A DNA stretch of 64,000 nt from Ailurus styani. Its lineage: Eukaryota > Chordata > Mammalia > Carnivora > Ailuridae. The first letter of the stretch is position 1; every line of letters starts with the position of its first letter. The translations under genes were made by a program, and so were the position numbers. The notes beneath the pieces are model-generated. The model was not told where the DNA came from. It was given only the letters and a program-made list of their open reading frames with translations, and ran no database searches. The stretch lies in contig LNAC01000761.1 of NCBI GenBank assembly GCA_002007465.1, positions 503,401-567,400 on the forward strand, in the 5' to 3' direction. Shown piece after piece: positions 10,656 through 22,415 of this stretch.

Positions 10656-12699
10656 TTTTTACTAAACTCATGGAGGTAATGTAATGGTCTCCTAATTTCC
10701 TTGTCTTCATCCAGTATAACCATAATATACCCATAATAACCATAATCTTTTTAATATTAAAAGATACATTGAGGCATAATAAAAATGATAAGAATTTGAG
10801 CAAAAATCTTTTCGAATCCAGCAGCCCCAGAAAGGAGATGATCCGGGTGTTTCACCAACAGGAGCTAGGGAAAGACCTAACTAGAGAAGTTGACAAAGCA
10901 AAGTAAGGAAATTATTTGACAGACTATTGCTTAGGCATTTGCTTTATTTGTAAAACCTCGTTGGCTGTTTGTGATTGAGTGTCCTTAGATTTCCATTTCT
11001 TAACGTCGAGGGATTTCCAGACTTAGGTTTCGGTTTGCTTATGTAGCCTGCCAAAACATCAGAACCCTATCAGTCTCACAGCTTCCTTGTTTAATTAATG
11101 TTGAGGAAATAGACTTCCTCGTCCTAAGACGTAGCACAGTTTCAGCCCATTATGGGATGAGGCTCAGGCTGAGGTCCAGAACCTGGGTATTCCTGTTGGT
11201 TCTATGTAAGGACGAAGAGCTTATGGTTCCTTTCAGTCTGGAGACCTGTGAATTGAAGAGACAAGTTCATTGCCCTGCCCACATCCAACAGACACTAGTG
11301 GGGCAGGGTTAGAATAATTCAGTGGACTCCACTGATCAACACAGTGCTGGGAGAGCTGGTGACAAGGCCTTCCAGGAGGCACAGAGCAGTGACTAGCTCC
11401 CACATGATTCTGAAAGCTAGGTACATACTGAAAGTTCTGTCTAGGGCCCAATTCTGCTTCCTGGGAGTGGGTTTCTAGGCTTTTGGGTCCTTCCTCTGGA
11501 CTCTTGGCTTCCTGCCCTGAATCATCTTTCCTTTTCCATAAGAACAGTTCATGTTTGCTGCTGAATGGTTTCTCGTTATGCATTCTTCACAGGAAGGTTG
11601 AGAACACTGTGTGTCTGTCCATTAAAGCTTTCTTTGTTAAAGAATGAGAGCTCTTTGTGTTTAATCACGGAAAAGCTCTAATACCTTATGCTCACAGCTG
11701 ACATTGTTCTTTATGGTGTCCTAGGAGTAGCTCTTCGTATACCAGGAAGTACACTGTGGTGGCCAGTGAGGCAGAGGGCTTGGAGTGAGGAGCAATAGGT
11801 GGGAGTAAGGAGATGTAGTTGGTAACAGATGACATACGCACCTCTTGCTCTGTGAACACTTACCTCTCCCGTCCTTGGCATTACCTCTCCCGTCCTTGGT
11901 ATCAACCTTCCAGAGAGGTCTTTCTGGTGGAAATCACACTTTTCCTCAGACAAAACCACCAAAAGTAATGATATTAAGACAGAACAACAGAACAGAAAAG
12001 GCCTTTCCCATTTAGCCATTTTGTTAGTTTACTAAGTGGGGGGAAGTTTGGTCAGAATAAATTTTCACCAAAATAAAACATGATTATTTTACCCTACCTG
12101 ACACAGTTACTTTAAAGAATGTTTCATATACTGACTGTTCCTCTGGCCAAAGAACAGAACAGAAACGAACTTCTAACTCCCCTGAAGCCATGTATAAGTT
12201 TCTCTAATCCCTTGACCAGTTAGAAGTTTAAAAGGTCCACAGAAGTTTTCCAATCTTTAGCCTTAGGGTTAAATGAAAATCTCTGAAAGTAGAAAACTAT
12301 AAAATGGTTTAGGATAACATTAATTTTGAGAGTAAAAGTAACCTTCAGATTTATTTTCATGAAATTCCATTCTTGCAAAAGAGCACATGTTAATGGATAA
12401 TTACTAGTAAATCTGGTCTTCAGTAGTGTAATCTTGTTCTGAGGGGCATGTCAATTACAGATCAGGTAACTGTCAGGAGAAGTATGGAGTACTTCTTTAA
12501 AAAATCTTTTCTTTAGAGCCTGTGTATATGTCCTTTTCCAAAGTCTCCTTAAGCATTTTTGTATTACCCACAAAAATAGAGATGACTTGTATCTGTCCTT
12601 GAAGAGATAATATTTTCATTATAATACGTGAGTATTTGTTTGCAACAGGCAATCTTGCACTTTTTCTAACAAACAGTATTCTGACCAAAGAAATATTTC
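10656..12699. other. Two kilobases of unassigned, repeat-poor DNA
   Basis: No repeat family recognised. It contains an exon-like open stretch at 10797-10905 ending in a donor-like GTAAGG, a 116-codon minus-strand open frame at 11233-11583 and a 102-codon one at 11711-12019. The second includes a 21-bp tandem duplication (11860-11901). None resembles a protein I know. GC content is somewhat higher between 11100 and 11560 than in the surroundings. Confidence 0.45.
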
Positions 12700-12894
12700 T
12701 TAAAATTTTTTATTTATTTATTAGAGAGAGAGAGAGAGAGAGAGCATTTGAGAGAGTGTAAAAGCGGCACAAGCTGCAGAGGGAGAGGGAGAATCGGGCT
12801 CCCCACAGAGCAGAGAGGGCTTGATCCCAGGACCCTGGGATCATGACCTGCGCCAAAGGCAGACGCTTAACTGACTGAGCCACCCAGGCACCCC
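12700..12894 (-). mobile_element. CAN-SINE, caniform type, full length
   Basis: Flanks CTGACCAAAGAAATA (12681-12695) and CTGACCAAGGGAATA (12895-12909) form a 15-bp duplication with two differences. It has a (GA)n run at 12724-12744 and the older TTAAGCGTCTGCC-type head. Confidence 0.94.
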
Positions 12895-13199
12895 CTGACC
12901 AAGGGAATAATAAATCATTTTAAAATATCTCTTCCCTGCCTGACTTGTATGTTCTTTAGGCAGAATCTTTTCAAAGGTTAGCAAATTATCACCAAAACTA
13001 TGTGTTCAATGAGGAAAAGCACAACTTTTAGACTTGTTCAACTAAGGGAACTATAAATTAAACATTTAGCTACACCTCTGTGAAGAGATCCTGTCACAAA
13101 GTCCGTATGACTCTATTCCCAATATTATAGAAGAAATTGGAGTTTTGTCTTTCCAATAATAATTTGATTAAAAAAAAATCACGTTCTCTCTATTTTAGG

Positions 13200-13715
13200 G
13201 GGAAGGTTTTTGAACACAGTGTCTGTGGTAGTTTATCCTGTGTCAGCTTGGTTAATCTGGAATTAGGTTCCTCCAAAGCCCCTTCCCTGTGTGGCATTGG
13301 GTTAGAACTGATCAAAAGAAGAAGCTGGGGGAAGGGGAAGGGAAGCCGTAGTGATTTGCTCTCAGAAGTTTAGCATGCTGAACCGTGGTCCACGCACACA
13401 TGTGACGGCAGTTTCCAGTGTGTCTTTCCCTTCCGGTATTCAGCCTCCTGACTGCTGGCCTTGCTGACCAGCAGGGGCCCCAGGTCCCATAATGACTAGA
13501 CCTCTGGCTGCTGAAAGGAGCAGTAGCTACACAAAGGCAACTGCTTTTTACAGACTGGTTCTCTGACACGATTTCGTGGTCCCACATCAACAGCTTGATA
13601 CGCCTTGTTCTCCAGCTTCTCCTGCAAGCGCCAACCTGTCCACCTGCTCCAGAAGCTTCGGCAGTTGGCCCTCTCACACAAGTGCTGTTTGTGCATAAAT
13701 AAAATCCTTGAGAAC
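13200..13715 (+). other. Possible solo LTR-like block, family unnamed
   Basis: A relatively GC-rich block of about 500 bp. CCTGTGTCAGCTTGGTTAAT, GAACTGATCAAAAGAAGAAG and CTGACTGCTGGCCTTGCTGA are reminiscent of mammalian ERVL/MaLR-type long terminal repeats. It ends shortly after an AATAAA at 13700, as an LTR R region would. I see no clear TG...CA ends or duplication, so it could instead be unique sequence. Minus-strand open frames across it (13312-13696) look incidental. Confidence 0.28.
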
Positions 13716-14756
13716 TAGCACAGAGGGATTACCTCAGGAGTATTAGGAATATCTCAGTGAAGCATGTAACTGTTTTTAATTAGTAAGAGTTGGTAAACAC
13801 TAATCTTGAACTGTGGCAACCACTAGCCATTGTGATGAGGAACTAAATATTAATTTCACATAAATTTAAGTTACCCAATACCTATATAATTTGAGTAAAT
13901 AAGCCGGAATACTAATTATTTCCAAAATTAAAAGTAAATAATTATTTTACTTAAACCATAAGTATGGACACATTTTTAAATTTGAAATGAAGGCCTCCTA
14001 CTGATGCAGCACTGAGTGGAGATGCTATTAATAGACTAGTGAAGAGAAGAAAGAGAAGAAGATACGTCACAAATTTCATGATGAATGGCCATTGCAGTCA
14101 CTAGGACCGCAAAACCAGAAAATTTATTCTTGTGTAACAATTTTAAAACAATAAAGTGGACAATGTAAAGAGACATTTTCAATAAAAGGAGAGTGAATTT
14201 GATATTTTCTTTCAACAAAGGGAATCAGTTAAATTAGCCACTTAAAGTCAAAATTAAAAAATAGGACGAATTGGCTAAAATCAGAATTAAATGTGTAACG
14301 AAAGTTTTAAAATGATTTTTAACAAAATCTGAATTTATAAATGACTTGAATTTTTGTATTAAACTTTTTAGATAGATGGTAAAAAATTATTATTTCATAT
14401 TTTTATTTTTACCTCTTTCAGTGTGACTACCAGACAATTAAAAAATTAAATGAACGGCTTACATTACATTTCTATCGGATAGTGCCAAACTAAAAAATGT
14501 ATGGAGACTTGAGTTAAAGTTTCATTCAAATGCATCTGAGAAGTAAGACAAGGTTTCATTTTAGCATCTTTCTAGATCTTTCTGGAAAGATCTTTCCCCT
14601 TCTAGGACATCTTTGCAAAGTATATTTTAGTTTTTACTATATGGTTTATAAATACTTGTATTTTTATGTCAATATTACTGACTACTTGTGCCTATATGTA
14701 CAAGTAAACATTGTAAACAAGTAAACATTGATGCACAAAAGACTACTTCTCCATAA
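13716..14756. other. Unassigned AT-rich non-coding stretch
   Basis: Nothing recognised apart from very AT-rich composition and a short repeated phrase (AAGTAAACATTG twice at 14703-14730). Confidence 0.5.
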
Positions 14757-14858
14757 GCGGCACCAAGGTGGCTTAGTCTGCTAAGTATCCAACTCTTGGT
14801 CTCAGCTCAGGTCTTGAACTCAGGGTTGTAAATTCAAGCCCTGTGGGGGGAAAAAAAA
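14757..14858 (+). mobile_element. Old carnivore SINE, 3'-truncated
   Basis: GGCACCAAGGTGGCTTAGTC, CAACTCTTGGTCTCAGCTCA and GGGTTGTAAATTCAAGCCC match the older 'GACTCTTGGTTTCAGC' SINE class. It stops after the B-box region and goes straight to poly-A (14851-14858). TTCTCC on both sides may be a remnant duplication. Confidence 0.8.
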
Positions 14859-15979
14859 TTCTCCTTCAACTTAGGAAATAGAGAAAACAACCATATATAC
14901 CACATTACCCAATAAAGTCATTGTCAGCATACCTATAGCTTTTCTTTTATAGCCAAAATTTCTTTTAAAGTGAAAATAAAAGAATATTTGAAAAAGACAC
15001 TATTGAAAATAAAGATTTATCAACCACAACTAACATGACATGTAATTTAAAAAAATGGGAAACAGTGTTGCTTATATTTAATTATTTTTATATATTCAGG
15101 ATAATACTTGATATAACATTTAGTAACATTGGTGCATTTGAACTGTGAATTTTGAATTTCGGTAAACTTGCCCCTTTAAGAACCAATCTTGGAATTTTCT
15201 TTTGCTGTGTAGTTTCAGTGGTGTCATTCATAACCATATTGTATCATTTCTGGAATGAATTTCTTCCACAGATACCATGTAAGCAGTGTCCTTGCAAGAC
15301 AGACAGTGCTCTACCAATCCAAAGGCTACATTATCAGGCTTAGGAGTCAACCTAATGGAATGACCAAATGCACACTCTGTAGAAACTTAGACTTGCTCAG
15401 CTCTTGAAGGCAATTGTCAGCGCTTGAATTCGCCAGAGATGTGACCTGTTTTTGATGAATAGTCAGCAAGTGGATATTGATTCCAGCTGAAGATGCCTAT
15501 CACCTGGGTTGACATTTAATATCTTTTGAACGGATTCTCTTGAAAAGGGGAATAAAAGAAAGAATGAAAAAAGCCAAACTTGCATTATAATTCTTTGAAA
15601 ATATTGATCAACTTGAAAGAAAATTGGTTAAAAAAAAAAATAAAATCTTAGTGCAAAATAGAAATGTCATTCCTTCCTAAACAGGTTGTGGGTACCCAGA
15701 AGCTGGAAGGGACCTCCAGTACCAAAGCCTGGGTCAGAAGCAGTTCTGATTCCTGTGTCTTAACTCAGGATATACTTATCTTATTTGCTGAGTTTGTATG
15801 GAAGACTGTACTTGGTCATGGAAGTTATCATCAGAATATTGAAATTACCCTGACAAGGACCATTTTTCTATCCTTATTTCATATTCCTGATCTTGTAAGG
15901 CAGGAGTGGAAATTTGAAAAAGATATACAATCAGAGTATACATTTCTGCTACTTAGCTAAATATGAAACTCTGGAATGT
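14859..15979. other. Unassigned non-coding stretch
   Basis: No repeat or coding region recognised. Open frames at 15152-15343 and 15664-15960 lack any family resemblance, and I saw no convincing splice context. Confidence 0.45.
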
Positions 15980-17741
15980 GAAGGAGGTGAGACTTGCAGA
16001 ATGGCAAGTAAGATACTTGACGAACCCTCTTTCCAGCAAAACATCAACTTAACTGGTAAACATTACAAATGAAATAATCATTTAGAGTCTCTGGAGACTG
16101 TGAATGAATGGAGAAACATTCATTTAGAAGACGTCCTAAGTCTCAGAGCAACGAAAACCTGTGGCAGTTGAACCTTGCACCAACTGCTCTCTAACCACCC
16201 ACTCCCAGCTCTCCCGTACAGAACCTCTAGCTCAGGTTCTCTTCCCTGGGCGGATGTCTCCAAGAAGAGAAGCTCCCGCCCTCCCCTGAGCTTCATTGTT
16301 TCCATTTCTCACCTTCATTCCAGCCACATGTTGCAGAAGTTCTACCCATGCAAATCCGCTTGAGAGAAACAGGTTTCCCTTTTTTCACCCAGTCACTACT
16401 TATAAAGCTCAAGTTCACCCCAAATGCAGCAGGCTGAAAATGCCACTACCCCTCTTGTCCTTGGCCTTGCCTACCTTGTAGGGCAAAAGTTCCATGTCAG
16501 GAGGGGCAAGCCAAAAAGCCAAGGGGCAGCCATCCTGCTCTTTTCCTTGCGGCCACTTAAAGACCAGGGTGCCGCTCTTGGAAAAGCAGGTTCTTACCCC
16601 TGGCAGTGGTAAGTGGTGCAAAGAGTGTGCCCAGGAAGAAAGGCAGGCCCTAAAAAGAAGGAGCTACAGCTTGGCTGAGGCAGTCTGCTTTATTTGAAAC
16701 TCAGAATGGAAAATTCTATGCCTGCGGGTGGTTTTAAAAACAATGTAAAATTTGGTGAGGCCAGCCAAGAAAGAGTAACCAGAGAAAAAGCACCAGAGAA
16801 AAAGACAGCTGAGAAGAGCCTTCTTAGGATCGTGGACCGTTCTTGGGGGACAGGAAGGCTGTGCACATGTGCTGGACTGCACCAGTCTGGAGCAACCACT
16901 CCGAGCAGGGGGCGCCGACTGTAAGCATTTCCCCACTGCACAGGGTCCATCAGCAGAGGGCAGAACCCTCACTGTCATTCAGGGTTTAAGCACAAACTGA
17001 CCAAACACAGATTGAACAAAGTAAACTACTCACACCTGGGGACTTACTAGAAAGCGAGGTATAAAAATAAAACTCTCCCTGTTAGTCTGGGAAACAATGC
17101 ATACCCCAAGCTACTGCCTCTTGGGAGAGTTCCAAATGGGGATCTTTAAGCTACTAGTACCTAAAGAATATGTGACAACAAAACATAAACTTTTAGAAGT
17201 GAATGTTAGCAGCCTCCAAGCCAATAAGTAGCTCTGCCAACGCAGGGGTGACTTACAAGCCAGACCAAGAGATTAAAAACAATGGAGAGAAATCTGAGTA
17301 GGAATATTAGAGCCTAAACCCTGGAAAGGAATTAAAATTTGCAGAAGTACTTGAACAAAGTCATTAAGCAAATAAATGATAACACAAAGGAAGACAGGAG
17401 TGACCCCCAGGGAGTTCTCAGTATCCAGATTTGCTACAATATACCTAGAATACTTAACTTTCAAAAAACAAAAAACGAAACCAAAAACCCCTGAGATATG
17501 CAAAGAAATAAAGTGTGATCCCTACACAGGAAAAAACCGTAGGAATAAGAATCGCTTTTGAGGGGGCCCACATGGTGAGATAGCAGACTTAGCAGACAGA
17601 CTTCACAGGCTATTATAAATATGTTTGAAGATTAAAAGAAATATTACTTAAGGAATTAAAGGTATGATGACAATACCTCATCAGAGTATAAATGATGAGA
17701 TAAAGGTGATTTTTTTTAAGGTGATTTTTAAAAAACACCTG

Positions 17742-19571
17742 AAGTGATGTCACCATGTGGGCAGCTGCCATTACAGCGAGCTGCACTCCAGGAGTAGATG
17801 GAGGGGAGGAGGGCAGTGGCGGGGCCGGTCCTGTGGGGAGTAGCTGCCAGGAGCCACACAGGCTCCAGAGATCCTGAGAGAAGAATCCAATGTACAAGAA
17901 GTTCAATGTCCAGCTACCGTCTGTGGAGATGTGCAGGGACAATTTCATGATCTCATGGAACTGTTGAGAATTGGTAGCAAATCACCAGATACAAACTACT
18001 TGTTTATGGGAGAGTATGTTGACAGAGGATATTATTCAGTTAAAACACTTAGACCGCTTGAAGCTCTTTGGGTTTGTTACCCTGAACACATCACCATTCT
18101 TCGAGGACATCATGACAGCAGACAGATCACATGAGTATATGGTTTCTATGATGAGTGTTTAAGGAAATATGGAAATGCAAATGCTTGGAAATATTTTCCA
18201 GATCTTTTTGACTCTCTTCCTCTCACTGCCTTGGTGGATGCGCAGATACTCTGTCCACATGGTGGCCTCTCACCAGCCGTACCTGCCCTGGATCACATCA
18301 GAGGGCTTGATCGCCTAGAAGTTCCTCATGAGGGTCCAATGTGTGACTGGCTGGGTCAAATCCAGATGATTGGAGTGGTTGGGGGTATTGCCTCGGGGAG
18401 CTGGTTACACCTTTGGGCAAGACATTTCTGAAACATTTAATCGTGCTAGTGGCCTCACACTGGTGTCCAGAGCTCACAGCGGTGATGGACGGATGTAACT
18501 GGTGCCACAGCCAGAATGTAGTAACGATTTTCAGGGCTCCAGACTGTTGTTATCATTACTGTAATCAGGCTGCGATTGTGAAACTTGACAATACTTTAAA
18601 ATGTTTTCTTGCAGTTTGACCCAGCACCTCGCAGCGGTGAGCCTCATGTTATTCATTGTACCCCCAGACTACTCCCTGTAATGAAATTGTAAACTTGCAC
18701 AGTATTGCCATGAAGCATGTATTTCCCATGGAAATGGGAAGAGCAACCGCTAACTCCAAAGTGTCAGAGAGTAGTTAACATTCAAAACACTTGTTTTTAC
18801 AGGGACCAAATGATGTGCCGTATAAAAATACAAAGCCTCTTGTCATCAACAGCCGTGACCATTTTAGAATGAACTGGTTCATTGCATGCTGAAGCAACAC
18901 AGTTGGTGAAGAAGCCAGTTTCTGGCATAGTGCAATTAGTAGTTACTTTTGCTTTCTCTGAGAGACTGCAGATAATAAAATGTCAACATTAACACCTTGT
19001 GAATACAATTTAACTTCCATTTAGCTATAGCTTTACTCAGCATGACTGTAGATAAGGGTAGCAGCAAACCACCATTGGAGCTTAATGAACATTTTAAAAA
19101 ATAAGTACCAAGGAAGGCCTCCCCTCTAGTTGGGAGTTTTGAAGTCATTTTGTTTATTTATTTATTTATTTTTAAGATTTTATTTATTTGACAGAGACAC
19201 AGTGAGACAGGGAACACAAGCAGGGGGTGTGGGAGAGGGAGAAGCAGGCTTCCTGCTGAGCGGGGAGCCAGATGCGGGGCTCGATCTCAGGACCCTGGAT
19301 CATAACCTGAGCTGAAGGCACACGCTTAATGACTAAGGCACCCAGCTGCCTCTATTTTGTTTATTTTTAGGGATACCATTTAATTGTATGATTTGTCTGC
19401 ACTCAGTTTATTTCCCTTCTCAAATCTCAGCCTCATGCTCTTTGTTACTGTCAGAATATGGTGAACTGTTTTGAACGGAGTTGTTTTTTCCCCCTCCTGT
19501 AAGACCATGTTACTACACAAGAGCACTACAGTGTTTTTCATAATAAACTTGTGAACCAAAAACAAACAAAC
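17742..19571 (+). pseudogene. PPP2CB: Processed pseudogene of PP2A catalytic subunit beta
   Basis: The parent encodes the catalytic subunit of serine/threonine phosphatase 2A (309 aa). From about 17883 the copy is intronless and collinear from codon 42 (ESNVQEV) to the stop at 18679-18681 (PDYSL; parent PDYFL). YPE at codons 107-109 ([12 protein letters not shown]) points to the beta rather than the alpha isoform. The first 40 or so codons are unrecognisable. A premature TGA replaces codon 125 (18133-18135), one codon (CAG) is lost at 'RLQEV', and frameshifts follow near 18345 and further on. Metal-site changes: GDVHG has H59 to Q, D85 to E (GEYVDRG), and RGNHE has become RGHHD. A 3' UTR runs to AATAAA at 19541 and an A-rich tail. 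ACACCTGAAGT (about 17735) and ATACCTGGAAATT (about 19574) may be the decayed duplication. Inserted in an old L1 and itself hit by a SINE. Confidence 0.93.
19160..19353 (-). mobile_element. CAN-SINE inside the PPP2CB pseudogene 3' UTR
   Basis: A 13-bp duplication ATTTTGTTTATTT (19147-19159 and 19354-19366) flanks a caniform-type SINE. It splits the pseudogene's 3' UTR, so it inserted after the retrocopy. Several head positions are mutated (GACTAAGGCACCCAGCTGCC). Confidence 0.93.
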
Positions 19572-20188
19572 AAATACCTGGAAATTCTGGAGATGGAAAG
19601 AAAAATAACCCAAATGAAAAATTCCATGGAAGGGCTTCACAGCAGACTCGAGGTCAGAAGAAAGAATCAGTAAACTGAAGATAGATCATTGGAGACTAGG
19701 CAATCTGAAGAAAAGAAAAAAATGAATAAAATGGCCTCAGGGAAATAGGGAACACCATTAAGGACGCAAAAATGTACATGGTGGGTGTACCAGAGGGAGA
19801 GAAAAGAGGAAGAGGGACAGGAAAAAAGTCAAAGAAATGATGGCTGGAAACTTAACCAAATGTGGAGAAAGGCATCCATCGACACATCCAAGAAGCCAAA
19901 CAAATTCCAAGCAGGGTAAATGGAGAGAGATCCACAACCAGATACGTTGTAGTCAAAGTGTTGAAAGACAGAGGCAAATGTAGAAAGCAGTGAAAAAATA
20001 ACTCATTGTATATAAGGAAACTCTAATAACATGAACAATTAACTTCTCATCACAAACTGTGGAGATCAGAGGGCAGTGGGAAGACAAAGGCAGAGTGCTC
20101 AAAGTAAAAAACGGTCAAAAATCTTAACCCTCGTAAAACCATCCTTCAAAAACAGAGGGGGAATAAAGGTATTACCAAATAAAACCTG

Positions 20189-20269
20189 AGGCTCCCTGCT
20201 GAGGACCCTGAGATCATGAGCTGAGCCGAGGGCAGAGGCTTTAACCCACTGAGCCACCCAGGCGCCCCA
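20189..20269 (-). mobile_element. CAN-SINE fragment with internal deletion
   Basis: The minus strand has the intact head GGGGCGCCTGGGTGGCTCAG and TTAAAGCC variant, then jumps from the B-box region (CTCAGGGTCC) into the middle of the central palindrome (CAGCAGGGAGCC). It has no GA-rich segment and no A tail. Confidence 0.88.
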
Positions 20270-21890
20270 GTAGGGTGGTTTTAAAAAAAATAATAATAAT
20301 AATTGTGGATCCAGAAGGCATACATTTTTAAAAAATACTTCTCTTTCCCATTGTATTAGTGTATCTGTCTTTTTCCTTTTAGACTCCACTCCCCAAACAT
20401 TCAATAGATAAAAGCTATTACTAGTCTTTATTTTTCTGATTAAAGATAAGAGGTGAAATTGTATTATTTCATAAAAGGACATTTTTAATATCGCGTCTAC
20501 TTAGTTAAGTCACCTATGTGTATTTAAAACAACAAAAACAACAAAACATCTAGTGGCGGTCGTGAAATAGGAAGATTCCAGTCTTTACCGTGTGTTTGGC
20601 TGGCTCTGTGTCAGATGTAAGAGCGTTACCCCCCAGTCTGCAGTTCTCATAAAGTTTGCTGTTGACTCCCTTGACAGAAGTCAAGCCTCCAACAGCAGTC
20701 AGCATTGACACATCACTCTGTGGTTAAATGGCCTTCCTTTTAATCGTTAGTCACCTCCCATAACAGCCATTACCAGGACCAGCATTTATGGTGTGCCCAC
20801 TAGCATTCCCTTTGCTGGTGCCCCTGAGGGTTGAGGCTCTTAAAAGAAAGAAACGATGAAGTTTTACAGATGTTTGTTCAGCATGCCAAGGGCACGACAC
20901 AATTTAGTAGCAATCCTGGGATTAGTACTTAGTTTTCTCATTTCAGCTTCTGGGTGGCTGACTCATCTGCACAATTTCCCTACAGAAACACTAAGTAGAA
21001 AGTGTTTTTACCACACGTCATGTTTCTGATATGTTTGCTGAGATCTGTATGTTCTAGCAAATTCTAAGAGGTACAGCTCTATAGTTAAAGTTATGCCATT
21101 CCCTTGGCTTGCATTTTAACTACTTTGCCATCAGGAATTATTTTCTCACATGCTGTTCTTCTAATCTTCCCCATTACCTCCTCTTGCTATGTGGCAGGGG
21201 GCTTTCCTGCATGTAGCTCGCGCAAAAGACATAAACATTATTGGGATTTTTCTTTTCTGTTTAATGTCAAAGCTTATGTTTTTCTGTGCAAATCCAAATT
21301 TTACAAAGTGATTTAATGATAAACCAGTTCTAAACCAGCGGTCCTTAGTATTAGTACTTTTACCCTTTCTGGAAATCAGGACTCTTTTAAAACTGGTGTG
21401 TTTTTTACGAGACTGAGGAGAAAGACAATGTGAAATTTTGTGAGCCCTGACGATACTTCTCTTATCTTTATCTCTAAGATGTTTGGAAGAAAAAGGACTG
21501 AAATTAAATCCTTCATACTAACTAAATTGTTTCCTGAATCCCTCTGAAAGCTCTCCCTGAGGAAATCTAGAAATGATTCAGTTTTGTAGTATCCCCTTTA
21601 TACTACTAGCATTTTCTGGTCCCTTCTTCTAAGATGTACCTAGCACATAAAGCTTCACATAAGATACAAAATTGCTCAGGGTTTTAAAAAACTCTGAATG
21701 AGTTTAAGAAATTGTAACCCTTTTGTAAAGGACCATCTAGGTGTTGCATCTTGAAAATGACAAGTAGAAGCCTTTTCTGATTCAGATTAGGTCAACTGTA
21801 TTTAGTTTATAATCCAAATTCCCAATGTATTGATTGGTTATTTTGAGGAGGCTCTTGGGAGAGATTTCTCTGAAGACCATGAAACCCTGA

Positions 21891-21925
<35 letters not shown>

Positions 21926-22277
21926 GTTTCTGTGTAATAAATAGTGGCTATAAAATTGTGCTGCCCCACAAGGTAGACGACAGCATTCTGTGACTGTGTG
22001 CTCTCAGTATTTGCCTGGAAGAAAAAATAAACACATACCAGGATTTAGGGAGTGAAAGCTATGTACTTAGAAGACATATAAAATAATCCATAAACCATTA
22101 TTGGTTTAGTATCTTGCTGGCTGTGAAACTATTATGATGTCTCTATAGGCCCATAATTTTCTATACTGGAAGTACCAAGCTTTGTCTACCACCAATAAAA
22201 TTATCAGATAATATTTGTTATTTATTGAGAATATTTTTTATTGCATTTAAGACTATCTGAAATTATTGGTTGATAAC
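20270..22277. other. Unassigned non-coding stretch with a GT microsatellite
   Basis: No gene and no confident dispersed repeat. There is a short TAA run at 20288-20302. GC is slightly raised at 20560-20840. The only clear element is the dinucleotide repeat at 21894-21923. Confidence 0.45.
21894..21923. repeat. (GT)15 microsatellite
   Basis: Uninterrupted GT/TG dinucleotide run of about 30 bp, likely polymorphic. Confidence 0.97.
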
Positions 22278-22415
22278 CATTCCCTGCCTCCCCATCAGAC
22301 TGCAAACCTTGACAAGAAAAGAGACTTTATCTGCCTTGTTGACCACTGTATCTCCAAGGCCTGGAAAAAGGACCTGTCAGTTTTGTAGGTGATGAATAAA
22401 TACATATTGACTAAA
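22278..22415 (+). mobile_element. L2 LINE 3' end
   Basis: CAGACTGCAAACCTTGACAA, GACCACTGTATCTCCAAGGC and GATGAATAAATACATATTGA follow the L2 3' terminal consensus ('agactgtaagctcc ... cactgtatccccagcgcc ... caataaatatttgttga'). Confidence 0.78.

Larger units (their letters stand above)
15980..20188 (+). mobile_element. Old L1/HAL1-type element (5' UTR and ORF1 remnant), interrupted
   Basis: The left part (15980-17741) matches L1 5' UTR landmarks in order: GACGAACCCTCTTTCCAGCA, GAGTCTCTGGAGACTGTGAA, then ACTTGAACAAAGTCATTAAG and AGTGATCCC-type text, ending in the ORF1 start region. The right part (19572-20188) continues ORF1: CTGGAGATGGAAAG, GAAAGAATCAGTAAACTGAA, CCAGAGGGAGAGAAAAGAGG and CATCCAAGAAGCC. 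Between them sits a PPP2CB processed pseudogene. No ORF2 follows, which fits HAL1 (a half-L1 with only ORF1) or a truncated L1M. Broken by indels throughout. Confidence 0.72.

Noticed and set aside
11711..12019. Minus-strand open frame beginning with a signal-peptide-like hydrophobic run
   Set aside because: No family resemblance, contains a recent tandem duplication, and lacks transcript or splice context.
16900..16960. CpG-island promoter around the GGGGGCGCCGAC patch
   Set aside because: Only isolated CpGs over a short stretch; it is part of the old L1 5' UTR.
16120..16978. Cluster of overlapping open frames on both strands
   Set aside because: They lie in the GC-richer 5' UTR of the old L1/HAL1 element.
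17931..18134. Open frame encoding a clean stretch of PP2A
   Set aside because: Fragment of the PPP2CB retrocopy; it begins at an internal ATG produced by frame and ends at the premature stop, so it is not a gene.
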